Assembly (NCBI RefSeq): GCF_902491285.1
Contig: NZ_CABUHK010000013.1
Span: 1-64,000 of the forward strand
Source of the DNA: an uncultured Bacteroides sp.
GTDB taxonomy: Bacteria > Bacteroidota > Bacteroidia > Bacteroidales > Bacteroidaceae
Reading direction: 5' to 3'
DNA length: 64,000 bases
A program made the position numbers and the translations under genes. The notes beneath the pieces were generated by a model, which was not told the origin of the DNA, did not search any database, and saw only the letters and a list, made by a program, of their open reading frames with translations. Shown piece by piece: positions 15,926 through 25,231 of this stretch (positions are counted from its first letter, which is position 1; each line of letters opens with the position of its first letter).

Positions 15926-18235
15926 TTAGTTTAACGTGAATTTAGCGGTTTTCACATCCCGGCTATTCGTGCCAATCATCACTTCAAAGTCGCCCGGTTC
16001 AGCTACCAGTTGCAGGTCATAGTTGTAATACCTCAACATCTCCGGTGCAATCTTGAAGCGGACAATTTTCATTTCTCCCGGTTGCAGGAATATCTTCTGA
16101 AAACCTTTCAGCTCTTTCACGGGACGGGTGCTGCCGCCTACTACGTCACGGATATAGAGTTGCACGACTTCCGAGCCGGGCCATGTGCCGGTATTGGTAA
16201 CTTCCACTGCTGCGGTCAGTGAACCGTTCATATCCATGCTGGAATGGCTCAGGTCAATATCACTGTAAGAGAAAGTGGTGTAAGAAAGTCCGTATCCGAA
16301 CGGATAAAGCGGGTCATTGTCCACATCCAGGTAGTTACTGCGGAACTTCTCGAACCATTTGCCCTGTCCCAACGGGCGTCCGGTATTCTTGTGCGCATAG
16401 TAAAGAGGTATCTGACCGATGTTCTTCGGGAAAGTCATGGTCAGCTTGCCGCCCGGGTTGACGTAGCCGAAGAGGGCATCGCCGATAGCATAAGCAGCTT
16501 CACTACCACCGAACCATACATTCAGGATGGCAGGTACGTGCTCCTGTTCCCAGTTCAGCGTGAGCGGACGGCCGGTGAATAGTACAAGTACTACCGGTTT
16601 GCCTGTCTTTAATAATTCTTTCAGCAGGTTCTGTTGCACGTCGGGGATATTCAAATCCGTACGGCTGCTGCTTTCACCGCTCATTTCCGAAGATTCGCCG
16701 AGGGCTGCGATGATAATATCCGACCGACGGGCTACGTTCAAGGCTTCGTCCAGCAACTGCTGGTCTGTGCGGTTGTCACGGTTCAGTGAACGGCCGAACA
16801 TCGTTGCACGTTCTTCATAGGCGGCATCGCTAATCAGGTTGCTTCCTTTGGCATACATGATATTCGCTTTTCCGGCGGTCATCTCTTTCAGTCCTTCTAC
16901 CAATGAAGGACAACGGTCGAGCACGGCAGCTACGCTCCATGTACCCGGCATATTGCTGCGGCTGTCGGCCAGCGGGCCGATAACGGCGATATTCCCTTTG
17001 GGGTTGAATGGCAATAACGGATTCCCGTTCGGGTTTCCGTCGGGGCTGTCGTTCTTTAAGAGGACGAAACTTTCGGCAGCAATTCTGCGGGCTGCGTCAC
17101 GGTGCGTTTTCGTAAAGATGTCGCGTGCCGGACGTTTTGGGTCGCAATATTTATAAGGATTGTCAAACAGACCGAGTTTGTATTTGGCTTCCAGGATGAG
17201 GCGGCAGGCGGTATTCAATGTTTCCATAGATACTTTGCCTTCCTCGACGGATTTCTTCAATGTTCCTACGAAACCTTCGCTGACCATGTCCATATCCACT
17301 CCGGCATTGATGGCACGGGCGGATACGGTCTGAAGGTCGCCGATACCGTGGTCTATCATTTCGGAAATTCCGGTATAGTCGGTTACAACGAAGCCGTTGA
17401 ATCCCCATTGTCCGCGAAGGATGTCCGTCATCAGCCATTTGTTGGCGGTGGCAGGTATTCCGTCCACCTCGTTGAACGATGCCATCACGCTGCCTACACC
17501 GGCTTCGACGGCTGCTTCATAAGGCAGCATATAGTCATTGAACATCCGTTGGCGGCTCATATCCACGGTGTTATAGTCACGTCCTGCTTCACCTGCACCG
17601 TACAGGGCAAAGTGTTTCACGCACGCCATGATTTCGTCATTGCGTTGCATATTCTTTCCCTGATAGCCGCGTACCATTGCTTCGGCAATCATGGCGCCGA
17701 GGAACGGGTCCTCGCCGTTCCCTTCGGATACACGTCCCCAGCGAGGGTCGCGCGAGATGTCCACCATCGGGCTGAATGTCCAGGAAATTCCGTCGGCGCT
17801 GGCTTCTACGGCTGCAATGCGGGCAGACTCTTCGATGGCTGCCATATCCCAGGTACAAGACAAACCGAGCGGGATAGGGAACATTGTCTCATATCCGTGG
17901 ATAACGTCCATGCCAAACAATAGCGGAATGCCCAGACGGGATTGTTCCACTGCCTGTTTCTGTACTTCGCGTATTTTTTCCACTCCTTTCAGGTTGAACA
18001 GTCCGCCTACTTCGCCCTTTTTGATTTTAGCGGCAATATCGCTGCTCTTGGCTTGTCCGGTGGTGATTTCTCCGGTGACGGGAAGGTTTAATTGACCTAT
18101 CTTTTCTTCCAGCGTCATCTTCTTCATCAATACGTCGATGAAACGGTTCATATCCTGCGGTGACTTTTGTGCCGTGGCAGTCAGGAATCCGGTAGCGAGA
18201 AGAAGAAGTGACAATATTGTTTTTTTACTTATCAT
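15926..18235 (-). CDS. GH3 beta-glucosidase, probably acting on beta-1,2-glucooligosaccharides
   Basis: 769-residue periplasmic exo-glycosidase. Signal peptide 1-22 (cleavage after TATAQ). The N-terminal TIM barrel carries the GH3 nucleophile Asp286 in GFVVTDYTG and the substrate pocket blocks SRDPRWGRVSEGNGEDP and CVKHFALYGAGEAGRDY. The second alpha/beta sandwich has AALGESSEMSGESSSR, where the acid/base Glu should lie. A C-terminal fibronectin-III-like domain starts near SLTAAVEVTNTGTWPGSEVVQLY. Length and the D286 position agree with what I recall of BT_3567, a GH3 enzyme specific for sophorooligosaccharides. It sits between SusD and a GH144 gene on one transcript. Confidence 0.88.
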   Translation of the reverse strand: MISKKTILSLLLLATGFLTATAQKSPQDMNRFIDVLMKKMTLEEKIGQLNLPVTGEITTGQAKSSDIAAKIKKGEVGGLFNLKGVEKIREVQKQAVEQSRLGIPLLFGMDVIHGYETMFPIPLGLSCTWDMAAIEESARIAAVEASADGISWTFSPMVDISRDPRWGRVSEGNGEDPFLGAMIAEAMVRGYQGKNMQRNDEIMACVKHFALYGAGEAGRDYNTVDMSRQRMFNDYMLPYEAAVEAGVGSVMASFNEVDGIPATANKWLMTDILRGQWGFNGFVVTDYTGISEMIDHGIGDLQTVSARAINAGVDMDMVSEGFVGTLKKSVEEGKVSMETLNTACRLILEAKYKLGLFDNPYKYCDPKRPARDIFTKTHRDAARRIAAESFVLLKNDSPDGNPNGNPLLPFNPKGNIAVIGPLADSRSNMPGTWSVAAVLDRCPSLVEGLKEMTAGKANIMYAKGSNLISDAAYEERATMFGRSLNRDNRTDQQLLDEALNVARRSDIIIAALGESSEMSGESSSRTDLNIPDVQQNLLKELLKTGKPVVLVLFTGRPLTLNWEQEHVPAILNVWFGGSEAAYAIGDALFGYVNPGGKLTMTFPKNIGQIPLYYAHKNTGRPLGQGKWFEKFRSNYLDVDNDPLYPFGYGLSYTTFSYSDIDLSHSSMDMNGSLTAAVEVTNTGTWPGSEVVQLYIRDVVGGSTRPVKELKGFQKIFLQPGEMKIVRFKIAPEMLRYYNYDLQLVAEPGDFEVMIGTNSRDVKTAKFTLN

Positions 18236-18267
18236 ATCGTTCTATTATATTATTGTTTCATGTTATG

Positions 18268-19797
18268 TTAATAATCCGGGTTTTGTACCAGCACTCCTTT
18301 GGACTTGTCTATCTCAGTCTGAGGTAATGGAAGCAAGGCATTCTTGTCCTGATAGTTGACTTTTCCGGCTGCATGCAACACTTCTTTGGCGATGCCCCAA
18401 CGAACCAGGTCGTAGAAACGGTCAAATTCCATGCCCAGTTCCACGCGGCGTTCGTGACGGATGGCTTCACGCAGTTCTCCCTGGTCGGTAGTCGTTACTT
18501 TTGGCAATATGTTGGTATTCGTGCCCCTGGCACGTGCGCGTACCTGTTCGAGATAGTCGATGGCCTCGCCGGGGATACCTTTTTCATTGGCGGATTCGGC
18601 TCCCATCAACAATACGTCTGCATAACGGATCAGACGGATATTTACCCAGAAACCTTTGTTGGTATATTCTTTACGCAAAGCCGGGTCGGTATAAGCTTTC
18701 TTGTTGAAGTAAGCGCCCGTTGCCGGAGAAACCGGGGATTCGCCGTAAGGCTCGTTGGTATTCTCGGGAGTAATCGGGTCGTCGTCCGAATGACGGAAGT
18801 AGAGCAGGGTGGCGTTTTTACGCGGGTCGCCCTGTTCGTAGGCTTCCGCCATATATTCTGTTGCCATGTGCCATCCCCATCCCAAGTCCCATTGGCCTGC
18901 TCCGCGCACACCTTGTACTTCGCAGAATTGGCTGCCGATAATATCACTTTGAGGAAGGGCGGTGGTGGCGGTACATTGCAGTTCGAAGATGGAGCCGCCG
19001 TTGTTTTCACCTTCGTCCGTAAATATCTCATTGTACGGGGTTCTCAGATTGTAAAGCCCTTTTTTAATGACATCGGTAGAGGCTGTGTACATATTGTTCC
19101 AGTCGTTGCGCATCATATAGGTACGGGCGTGCAGGGAACGTGCGGCTCCCCAGGTCAGGCGTCCGAGGTATTCGGTGCTCCACGTTTCCGGCAGTGATTC
19201 CTCAGCGGTTTTCAGGTCGTTGTCAATCTGCTCGTAGATTTTATCGGCGGTTGTTTTCGGAATATTGGCTTCCGAAGCGTCGTTGATTTTGTACGTCACG
19301 AGAGGCACCTCGCCGAAAGCCCTTACCAGATTGAAGTAGCAGTAAGCACGGAAGAAAGAGGCCTCGCCTTTGTTGATAATATCTTCAGCTTCCGTTTGTC
19401 CGGCAGTCTCTTTATCTGCAATGGATTTGAGAATGTCATTGCACTGGTAGATGATGGCATAATTCTGTCCCCAGTAGGCGCCCAGCAGGCCATTGTTCGC
19501 AGTATATATGAAATCATCGTACATTTCCGCTACGTCGGAACCGTCGCTGGCTATACTTCCTTTCTCCGAATCTTCGGAACGGAAGCAGTGGATGGCGAAT
19601 GCGGGAGGCCCGGCAGTAATGTTATAATTACGCATCATTGTGTAAACATTGTAAATCTTACCGTTGACGAGTGCGTTGGGATTGTCGTCTTCGGTGAACT
19701 GTCCTTGCGGACTGCGGTCGAGAAAGTCGCTGCAACTGCCCAGAAACAGTGTGGTAGCGGCAATAAGGGCTGAAAATATATATTTATCCAGTTTCAT
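18268..19797 (-). CDS. SusD-like glycan-binding lipoprotein (beta-1,2-glucan PUL)
   Basis: 509-residue outer-surface lipoprotein, partner lid of the SusC transporter. The signal peptide ends at lipobox LGSC (Cys22), followed by SDFLDRSPQGQ, the usual SusD opening. The helical TPR-like core includes EASFFRAYCYFNLVRAFGEVPLVTY and RLTWGAARSLHARTYMM, and the ending is RHERRVELGMEFDRFYDLVRWG...LLPLPQTEIDKSKG...QNPDY, diagnostic of RagB/SusD. It follows SusC by 12 bases. Ligand (beta-1,2-glucan) is inferred from the downstream GH3 and GH144 genes. Confidence 0.93.
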   Translation of the reverse strand: MKLDKYIFSALIAATTLFLGSCSDFLDRSPQGQFTEDDNPNALVNGKIYNVYTMMRNYNITAGPPAFAIHCFRSEDSEKGSIASDGSDVAEMYDDFIYTANNGLLGAYWGQNYAIIYQCNDILKSIADKETAGQTEAEDIINKGEASFFRAYCYFNLVRAFGEVPLVTYKINDASEANIPKTTADKIYEQIDNDLKTAEESLPETWSTEYLGRLTWGAARSLHARTYMMRNDWNNMYTASTDVIKKGLYNLRTPYNEIFTDEGENNGGSIFELQCTATTALPQSDIIGSQFCEVQGVRGAGQWDLGWGWHMATEYMAEAYEQGDPRKNATLLYFRHSDDDPITPENTNEPYGESPVSPATGAYFNKKAYTDPALRKEYTNKGFWVNIRLIRYADVLLMGAESANEKGIPGEAIDYLEQVRARARGTNTNILPKVTTTDQGELREAIRHERRVELGMEFDRFYDLVRWGIAKEVLHAAGKVNYQDKNALLPLPQTEIDKSKGVLVQNPDY

Positions 19798-19809
19798 ATG
19801 ATTATAGTT

Positions 19810-22800
19810 TTAGAATGTTAAGTTGATTCCGAATGTATAAACTGCCGGTACAGGGTAACTGCCGTTGTCTACTCCGAATGCGGTGGCGGTGCCGCCCAGT
19901 TCGGGGGTATATCCGGTATTATGCTTCCACGTTTTCAGGTTCTGTATGTTGACATATACTTTGAGAGCTTGCAGGCGGATTTTTGCGAGCAGGCTTTTGT
20001 CAAATGCATAAGCCAGTTGTACATTACGGATGCGGAAGAAACGACCGCTTTCAATGTAATAATCCGAATTCAGCATATTGATGGAATGTTTGGAGTTCAG
20101 CAATGGCTGGCTGTTGGAGGTTCCTTCACCGTGCCAGCGTCCCAGACGTTGTTCCATGTAGTTGAACTGGGCAAAGTTGTAGTTGTCCCATGTGCGGAAA
20201 ATCTGGTTTCCGCCTTGTCCCATCATGTCGATGTCCAGCGACCAGTTGCGGTAGTTCACTCCGAGAGAGAAACCATAAGTTACTTTCGGGGTAGGATTAC
20301 CTATCATCGTACGGTCTTCCGGGGTAATCTTGCCGTCACCGTTGACATCTGCAAATTTCAAATCGCCGGGGGTGACTGTGGCAAGCGTATTCTCAGGGGA
20401 TGAGTTGATGTCGGCCTGTGACTGGTAAACTCCCGCCACTTTGTATCCGTAGAAATAACCGATAGGATAACCTGCCATCGTATAACTCTGCTGCTTGTCT
20501 CCGGCAATGATGGAATATCCTTCCTGCACGAGGCTCTTCACTTCGTTCTTGATAGTGGTCAGGTTGGCACTGACGGTATATCCCCATTCGCCTATCTGGT
20601 CACGCCAGGTTACTGCCATTTCCACACCTTTATTCTGAATCTGTCCAAGGTTGCCGATGCCCGGAACTGTTCCGGAGATGCCGGGAACTTCTGCCAGCAG
20701 GTCTTTGGTGTTCTTCTTGTAATAAACACCCTCGAAATGCAGACGGTTGCGGAGCAGGTTCGTCTCAAATCCGGCTTCCCAGGCTTCTACCTTTTCCCAG
20801 CGGAGATTCGGGTTGGGCAGATATGCCAGTTGGTATCCCGGGTAGATGATGGAAGGCTTGCCGAATACGGCAGAGTAAGCGTTGCTCAACAGCGGTTCGG
20901 CAGGGTAGGCCTTGTCCAGGTTCTGGTTTCCCAGCGTACCGTAAGATGCTTTAATCTTCAGCATATCCAGCCACTTGATATCTTTCATGAATTCTTCTTC
21001 GCTCATCAGCCAGCCGCCGCCCAGTGAGAAGAAGTTCTGCCATTCGTTGCCCGTGTAGGAGAACGCTGAAGAACCGTCCCGGCGGAACGACCCGTTGAAC
21101 AGGTATTTGCCTTTGTAATTGTAAATGACACGTGCGAGCATGGATAAAGTGCTACGTTCCCATTGTGTACTTCCGTTGGTGGCAGTGGCGGCATCTCCGA
21201 TGCTGACAAACCACTTGTCGGGGTTGTCCGGAATCATCAGTCCGACTCCCTGTTTGCGTGCTCCGTCCAGTCGGCTCAGTGAGTTGTAATAGGTAGTGAA
21301 GCCTGCGGTAGCCGTCAGGTTATGGTTGCCGTTGTCAAAACTGTTGGTATATGTCAGCACATAGTCGCTTTGTACTTTCGTCTCATTTTCCTTGAATTGG
21401 CTGACTTCCGTTTTTCCTGTTCCCAAAGTGGCGATGTCACCATTGACAGTAGGGTCGTACACTTTGACAATAGGAGTGTAGGTACGTCCGTTGTTGGATG
21501 CGTAGTCCATGGAGAAGGTAGCTCTGAAATTGAAATGTTTCAGGAAGTCCACTTCGCCGTAGATATTTCCCGAAGCACGGTAATTCTCGGCTTTGGTAGT
21601 GTTCGCCTTCAATTCGACGTCTACCATCGGGTTGTTGATTTGTGCCTTCTGGAACTCGGGCAGGGCAGTGTACAATCTATATTCATTGTTGTAAACCGGA
21701 GCGATAGGAGTGGCACGGAGCGCATTCAAGACCTGTTTGGAATCAGCGGGAAGCATACGTGCTCCGTTGAACTGGAAGCCGACTTTCAGGAAGTCCGTGA
21801 TTTTATAATCATTGCTGGCATTGATGGTTACCTTGCTGAATTTCTCATGCTCGATGTTGCCTTGTTCGTAGGAGTAACCTACACCCAGGTAGAAACTGTG
21901 TTTGGGTGAAGCACCGGTGATACTGATATTGTTGTTGGTGATAAAAGCGTTTTGGAAAATCTCGTCCTGCCAGTTGGTATTTGCGTCCCATCCGGTATAA
22001 TCGAACGGATCATCTCCTTGGTTGGCAAGCTGCTCGCTATACAGTTCCTTGAATTGTGAACCGTTCACCATTTTTACTTTATCCACTACTTTCTTGAAAC
22101 CGAAGGACGTGTTTATATTGACCAATGTCTGCCCTTCTTTCGCTTTCTTAGTGGTGATGATGATAACACCGTTCGCACCACGTACACCGAAGATGGCGAG
22201 GGATGACGGGTCTTTCAGAATCTCCATAGATTCGATGTCCTCAGGGTTGAGGAAGTTGATGTTATCGTTGAACAGTCCGTCAACGATGTAGAGGGGTTTG
22301 TATCCGTTGATGGAGTTTGTCCCGCGGATACGGATTTCCGGGTCGGCACCGGCACGTCCTGAGTTTACGATTTGTACACCTGCCACCTTACCTTGCAGGG
22401 AAGAAAGCGGGTTCATCGCCGGTTTGTTGGCCAGTTCTTCTCCTTTGATGTTGGTGATGGAACCTGTCAAGTCTCTTTTCTTAGCGCTACCATATCCGAT
22501 AACGACTGTTTCGGCCAGTACTTGCGAGTCTTCTTTCAAGGTGACGTTGATAACGTTCTGTGTCCCTACCTTGATGCTCTGCGTGGTCATACCTACGTAT
22601 GAGAATACCAGTATGTCGTCCGGAGTGACAGAGATTGAGTACTTACCGTCCATATTTGTGATAGTTCCGGTGGAAGTTCCTTGTACGAGTACCGATGCGC
22701 CGATTAACGGCTCATTGGCGGCATCTGTCACTGTTCCTGTCACTGTCTTTGTCTGTGCAAAGGCAGATGCGGAAGCCAGTAGCAGGCAAGCGAGCGCAAT

Positions 22801-22875
22801 GACGCCCTTTAGCTTGATGGTTTTTGTCTGAAGATGTTGTAAAAATCTAGTCCTCATTGCATTAAATTTTTCCAT
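19810..22875 (-). CDS. SusC-like TonB-dependent transporter (beta-1,2-glucan PUL)
   Basis: 1021-residue outer-membrane importer. Signal peptide (ACLLLASASAFAQ) to about residue 41. Carboxypeptidase-regulatory-like domain about 43-125 (VTGTVTDAANEPLIGASVLVQG). Plug begins at VIGYGSAKKRDLTGSI, with the family marks SLQGKVAGVQIVNSGRAGADPEIRIRG and LYIVDGLF. The rest is a 22-strand barrel ending in YTFGINLTF. No STN signalling domain, so it is not of the ECF-sigma-linked type. A second ATG at 22857 (MRTRFLQ) gives a cleaner signal peptide. First gene of its operon; no local regulator is adjacent. Confidence 0.93.
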   Translation of the reverse strand: MEKFNAMRTRFLQHLQTKTIKLKGVIALACLLLASASAFAQTKTVTGTVTDAANEPLIGASVLVQGTSTGTITNMDGKYSISVTPDDILVFSYVGMTTQSIKVGTQNVINVTLKEDSQVLAETVVIGYGSAKKRDLTGSITNIKGEELANKPAMNPLSSLQGKVAGVQIVNSGRAGADPEIRIRGTNSINGYKPLYIVDGLFNDNINFLNPEDIESMEILKDPSSLAIFGVRGANGVIIITTKKAKEGQTLVNINTSFGFKKVVDKVKMVNGSQFKELYSEQLANQGDDPFDYTGWDANTNWQDEIFQNAFITNNNISITGASPKHSFYLGVGYSYEQGNIEHEKFSKVTINASNDYKITDFLKVGFQFNGARMLPADSKQVLNALRATPIAPVYNNEYRLYTALPEFQKAQINNPMVDVELKANTTKAENYRASGNIYGEVDFLKHFNFRATFSMDYASNNGRTYTPIVKVYDPTVNGDIATLGTGKTEVSQFKENETKVQSDYVLTYTNSFDNGNHNLTATAGFTTYYNSLSRLDGARKQGVGLMIPDNPDKWFVSIGDAATATNGSTQWERSTLSMLARVIYNYKGKYLFNGSFRRDGSSAFSYTGNEWQNFFSLGGGWLMSEEEFMKDIKWLDMLKIKASYGTLGNQNLDKAYPAEPLLSNAYSAVFGKPSIIYPGYQLAYLPNPNLRWEKVEAWEAGFETNLLRNRLHFEGVYYKKNTKDLLAEVPGISGTVPGIGNLGQIQNKGVEMAVTWRDQIGEWGYTVSANLTTIKNEVKSLVQEGYSIIAGDKQQSYTMAGYPIGYFYGYKVAGVYQSQADINSSPENTLATVTPGDLKFADVNGDGKITPEDRTMIGNPTPKVTYGFSLGVNYRNWSLDIDMMGQGGNQIFRTWDNYNFAQFNYMEQRLGRWHGEGTSNSQPLLNSKHSINMLNSDYYIESGRFFRIRNVQLAYAFDKSLLAKIRLQALKVYVNIQNLKTWKHNTGYTPELGGTATAFGVDNGSYPVPAVYTFGINLTF

Positions 22876-22921
22876 TTGTTACTATTTAGGTTGAAGTCTT
22901 TTTTTCTGCCGTCTGCGCCGG

Positions 22922-22929
22922 CGAAAGTA
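22922..22929 (-). promoter_or_regulatory. Possible -7 box upstream of the beta-1,2-glucan PUL
   Basis: The complement reads TACTTTCG, one mismatch to TAnnTTTG, with a TTTTTGG run about 22 bases upstream that could serve as -33. The leader is about 45 bases. A weak match, as expected for an inducible PUL promoter. Confidence 0.35.
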
Positions 22930-22991
22930 ACAAAGGAAACAAACTAGACTCCAAAAAGATTTTGGAAAAAGAAAGAATGCTCGATTTTAAC

Positions 22992-23025
22992 ACAAAAGAC
23001 AGGGCAAACAGGCCCTGTCTTTTGT
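22992..23025. terminator. Strong hairpin terminator after the PfkB gene
   Basis: acaaaagacagggc (22992-23005) pairs with gccctgtcttttgt (23012-23025), a perfect 14-bp stem with a 6-base loop. On the minus strand it is followed by a T-containing stretch (GTTAAAATCG), so it should end the kinase transcript before the PUL promoter. Confidence 0.7.
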
Positions 23026-23054
23026 CTGGTTTTAATTATTCTATGTTTTGTTGT

Positions 23055-23945
23055 TTAAAACATTTCTTTTGCAGTCGTCATGCAGTGAATGACGTCTTCT
23101 TTGCTTCCGCTGAAAGGACCGGATTTCTCAATTTTCAATGTAGACATGGCTGCCGCAAAGCGTCCTGCGTCTTCAATGCTTGCGCCTGATACCCGTTGGT
23201 ACAGGTAGCCGATGGTATAAGTGTCTCCGCATCCTGTCGCGTCTACTACTTTTTCGGGTTGGTAAGCCGGGATACGATAGAAGGCAGTTCCGTCAAAAAT
23301 AAGCGAACCCATGCTTCCGAGTGTGACTAATACTTCTTTTACTCCCCATTCGTATAATCGGCGGGCGGCTTCGTGTGGGTCGGCAAGACCTGTCAGTACT
23401 TCCATCTCGTGTTCGTTGACTTTGAGGAAGTGGATATATTGAAGTGCTTCCCGTTTATCTGTCCAGTCTACCGGATACACGTGCGTGTCACGTACTTCGC
23501 GAAGATAACCTTGCGAGTCCACCGCTATCAATCCTTTCTGAGAAAGTTCTTTGATTACTTCCAATGAGAAGTCATCAGCCAGTAAAGAACCGAGATGATA
23601 AATCTCCGCGTCTATCTCTTTGAGTTGGGAAGCGGTGAAAGGGTCTGCTTTTGCCAATACACGTTGGGTACGGTCGTCTGGATTATCTCCATAGATATTT
23701 TCAAAATATACCGAATACTTGCTGGGCAATGCGGTAACATTAATGCCTGTTTCGCGTAGTTGTTCTACTACGTTCATTTCGGTAGCACCGACTGCTGTCA
23801 CCAATGCGTAGTCAATATCATTGAAACAACGGATGGCGTGCGAACAATAAAAGGCAGTCCCGCCCGGCATATAGACCGTGTTTTGTGGAGTAACCACTTT
23901 GTCCAGTGTGATGTGACCGATACAGCAAAGTTGATGTTTATTCAT
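23055..23945 (-). CDS. PfkB-family carbohydrate kinase
   Basis: 296-residue cytoplasmic sugar kinase of the ribokinase/PfkB superfamily, phosphorylating a sugar or nucleoside with ATP. Visible: the N-terminal GHITLDKVV and the GG of YMPGGTAFYCSHAI (substrate-binding region), and the C-terminal signature VVDATGCGDTYTIGYL with catalytic Asp241. The typical DTxGAGD is altered to DATGCGD, which is tolerated in this family. The start is at the ATG of MNKHQ; a TTG lies two codons upstream. It lies between two terminators and behind tRNA-Leu, so it is probably a single-gene unit rather than part of the PUL. Substrate unknown. Confidence 0.85.
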   Translation of the reverse strand: MNKHQLCCIGHITLDKVVTPQNTVYMPGGTAFYCSHAIRCFNDIDYALVTAVGATEMNVVEQLRETGINVTALPSKYSVYFENIYGDNPDDRTQRVLAKADPFTASQLKEIDAEIYHLGSLLADDFSLEVIKELSQKGLIAVDSQGYLREVRDTHVYPVDWTDKREALQYIHFLKVNEHEMEVLTGLADPHEAARRLYEWGVKEVLVTLGSMGSLIFDGTAFYRIPAYQPEKVVDATGCGDTYTIGYLYQRVSGASIEDAGRFAAAMSTLKIEKSGPFSGSKEDVIHCMTTAKEMF

Positions 23946-23960
23946 ATCCAATCAATTAAA

Positions 23961-23989
23961 AAGCCTTCAAGAGAGTATCTTGAAGGCTT
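23961..23989. terminator. Hairpin terminator behind tRNA-Leu
   Basis: aagccttcaaga (23961-23972) and tcttgaaggctt (23978-23989) form a perfect 12-bp stem with a 5-base loop. On the minus strand it is followed by TTTAATTG, giving a T-rich tail. It lies 15 bases beyond the mature tRNA end and just before the PfkB start codon, so the kinase needs its own start signal or read-through. Confidence 0.75.
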
Positions 23990-24004
23990 CTAGTTTTATT
24001 TCTG

Positions 24005-24086
24005 TGCGGATGATAGGACTCGAACCTACACGCCTCACGGCACCAGATCCTAAGTCTGGCGCGGCTACCAATTACGCCACATCCGC
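24005..24086 (-). tRNA. tRNA-Leu (anticodon UAG)
   Basis: 82-base tRNA. The acceptor stem GCGGATG pairs with CATCCGC and the discriminator is A. The anticodon stem-loop CCAGA-CTTAGGA-TCTGG gives anticodon TAG (plus-strand 24050-24052). The long variable arm (TGCCGTGAGGCGT) marks a class II tRNA and, with this anticodon, leucine for CUN codons. The T-arm has GGTTCGAGTCC. CCA is not encoded, as usual in Bacteroides. No integrase or repeat of its 3' end is nearby, so it is not used as an attachment site here. Confidence 0.97.
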
Positions 24087-24112
24087 ATATGTAGCTTTTT
24101 TGTTTAGCGGTG

Positions 24113-24143
24113 CAAAGATAGGAAGATTTTCTGATTTGACAAA
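24113..24143 (-). promoter_or_regulatory. Full Bacteroides promoter of tRNA-Leu
   Basis: On the minus strand a -33 TTTG (complement of 24140-24143) is followed after 19 bases by the -7 box TATCTTTG (complement of 24113-24120). Both elements and the spacing match the primary sigma consensus. The tRNA begins 26 bases downstream. Confidence 0.8.
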
Positions 24144-24159
24144 TAATTCGGTGATAAAG

Positions 24160-25182
24160 TTATTCACTTAATATCTCGAATGCCTTTTCAATCAGGGTAT
24201 CTTTCTTTTTAAGTTGGTCTGCTTCAGACATATTGATGGCAATATCCGGTGCGATACCTTCTTCTAACGGTTGTTCGTTTTTGTCGAAGTGTGGACTGGC
24301 AGAGAAGCGTATGCTCCATCCGTTCGGCAATTCCGATGAGAAAGGAAGTCCCGAACCACCTCCCGTCCAGTCACCGACCTGGATAATTTCTGTGTCTTCT
24401 ATGCTACGCATTGCATTGACAAAATCGTTTGTCGCACTGTAGCAACGGCGATTGGTTAATATGACGACCTTCTTCTGCCAGCGGATACTGCTGGATGGTT
24501 CCAGATAAATCGGTTCCTTCTTAGAGAAGTCATTATGTCCCGGTCCGGTTTTATGCTGGATGTATCCGGTCAGCGTTTTTTTATTGGTAAACCGGGCGGC
24601 AATGCGGGTAGAGTTTGTCAGGTTTCCACCACCGTTGTCGCGTACATCAATGATTAATCCGTTGCAAGGTGCCAGATAAAGGAGAACCTCGTCCAAGTTG
24701 CCGTTTCCGACTCCGGCGCTGAAACTTTCATAACGGATATATCCTATATTATTATCGAAAATCTTGTATTTCAGTCCGGAAGCCGTGTAATAACCACTGC
24801 TGGCACTACCCAGATAAGTTTGATAGAGAATATCTTCCCGGTAGTTCCAGTCGTATCCCTGATACCAGTCATCGTAGAAAGAAGTGCGTTTGGCAGAAGA
24901 AAGATTGACATGCCCGTCTTTCAGGATATACAGCATCTGGCTTAGAATATCGAACAGGTCATCGTTGGACATGGTCGGTATGATTAGCTTCCTGTATTCT
25001 TCGTGAACGGCATCCCAGTCAATTCCTTTTGCTTCCAAAAAACAATACTGTTCGTCAATGATCTTCCATAGTTGCTCGAAGTTGCCTATGGGATCATTGG
25101 CGTACTCATCCTCCCTAATGCAACCGGTCAGTACTGGTAAGCAGCAGATTAGCAAAAGTAGTTGTATAATCTTATTTTTCAT
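24160..25182 (-). CDS. S41-family peptidase (C-terminal processing protease-like) lipoprotein
   Basis: 340-residue envelope protease. The signal peptide ends at lipobox LTGC (Cys21). It starts with the helical domain found ahead of the catalytic core in Bacteroides S41 enzymes (FEQLWKIIDEQYCFLEAKGIDWDAVHEEY). The core follows: GHVNL, IGYIRYESFSAG, NGLIIDVRDNGGGN and the nucleophile Ser249 in RRCYSATNDFVNAM. There is no clear PDZ domain between them. It should cleave envelope proteins at or near their C-terminus. It lies 49 bases after the DUF3316 gene and before tRNA-Leu. Confidence 0.85.
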   Translation of the reverse strand: MKNKIIQLLLLICCLPVLTGCIREDEYANDPIGNFEQLWKIIDEQYCFLEAKGIDWDAVHEEYRKLIIPTMSNDDLFDILSQMLYILKDGHVNLSSAKRTSFYDDWYQGYDWNYREDILYQTYLGSASSGYYTASGLKYKIFDNNIGYIRYESFSAGVGNGNLDEVLLYLAPCNGLIIDVRDNGGGNLTNSTRIAARFTNKKTLTGYIQHKTGPGHNDFSKKEPIYLEPSSSIRWQKKVVILTNRRCYSATNDFVNAMRSIEDTEIIQVGDWTGGGSGLPFSSELPNGWSIRFSASPHFDKNEQPLEEGIAPDIAINMSEADQLKKKDTLIEKAFEILSE

Positions 25183-25231
25183 TCTTGTTATTTCTCACGC
25201 TTTGAAATTTCAACATTAAATTTTAGTTCTC

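Noticed and set aside
17102..17923. Plus-strand open frame of 273 codons
   Set aside because: Antisense to the GH3 gene; an artefact of codon use in the real gene.
24005..24086. tRNA-Leu as attachment site for the mobile element
   Set aside because: No recombinase or repeat of the tRNA 3' end is near; the element end lies about 15 kb away.
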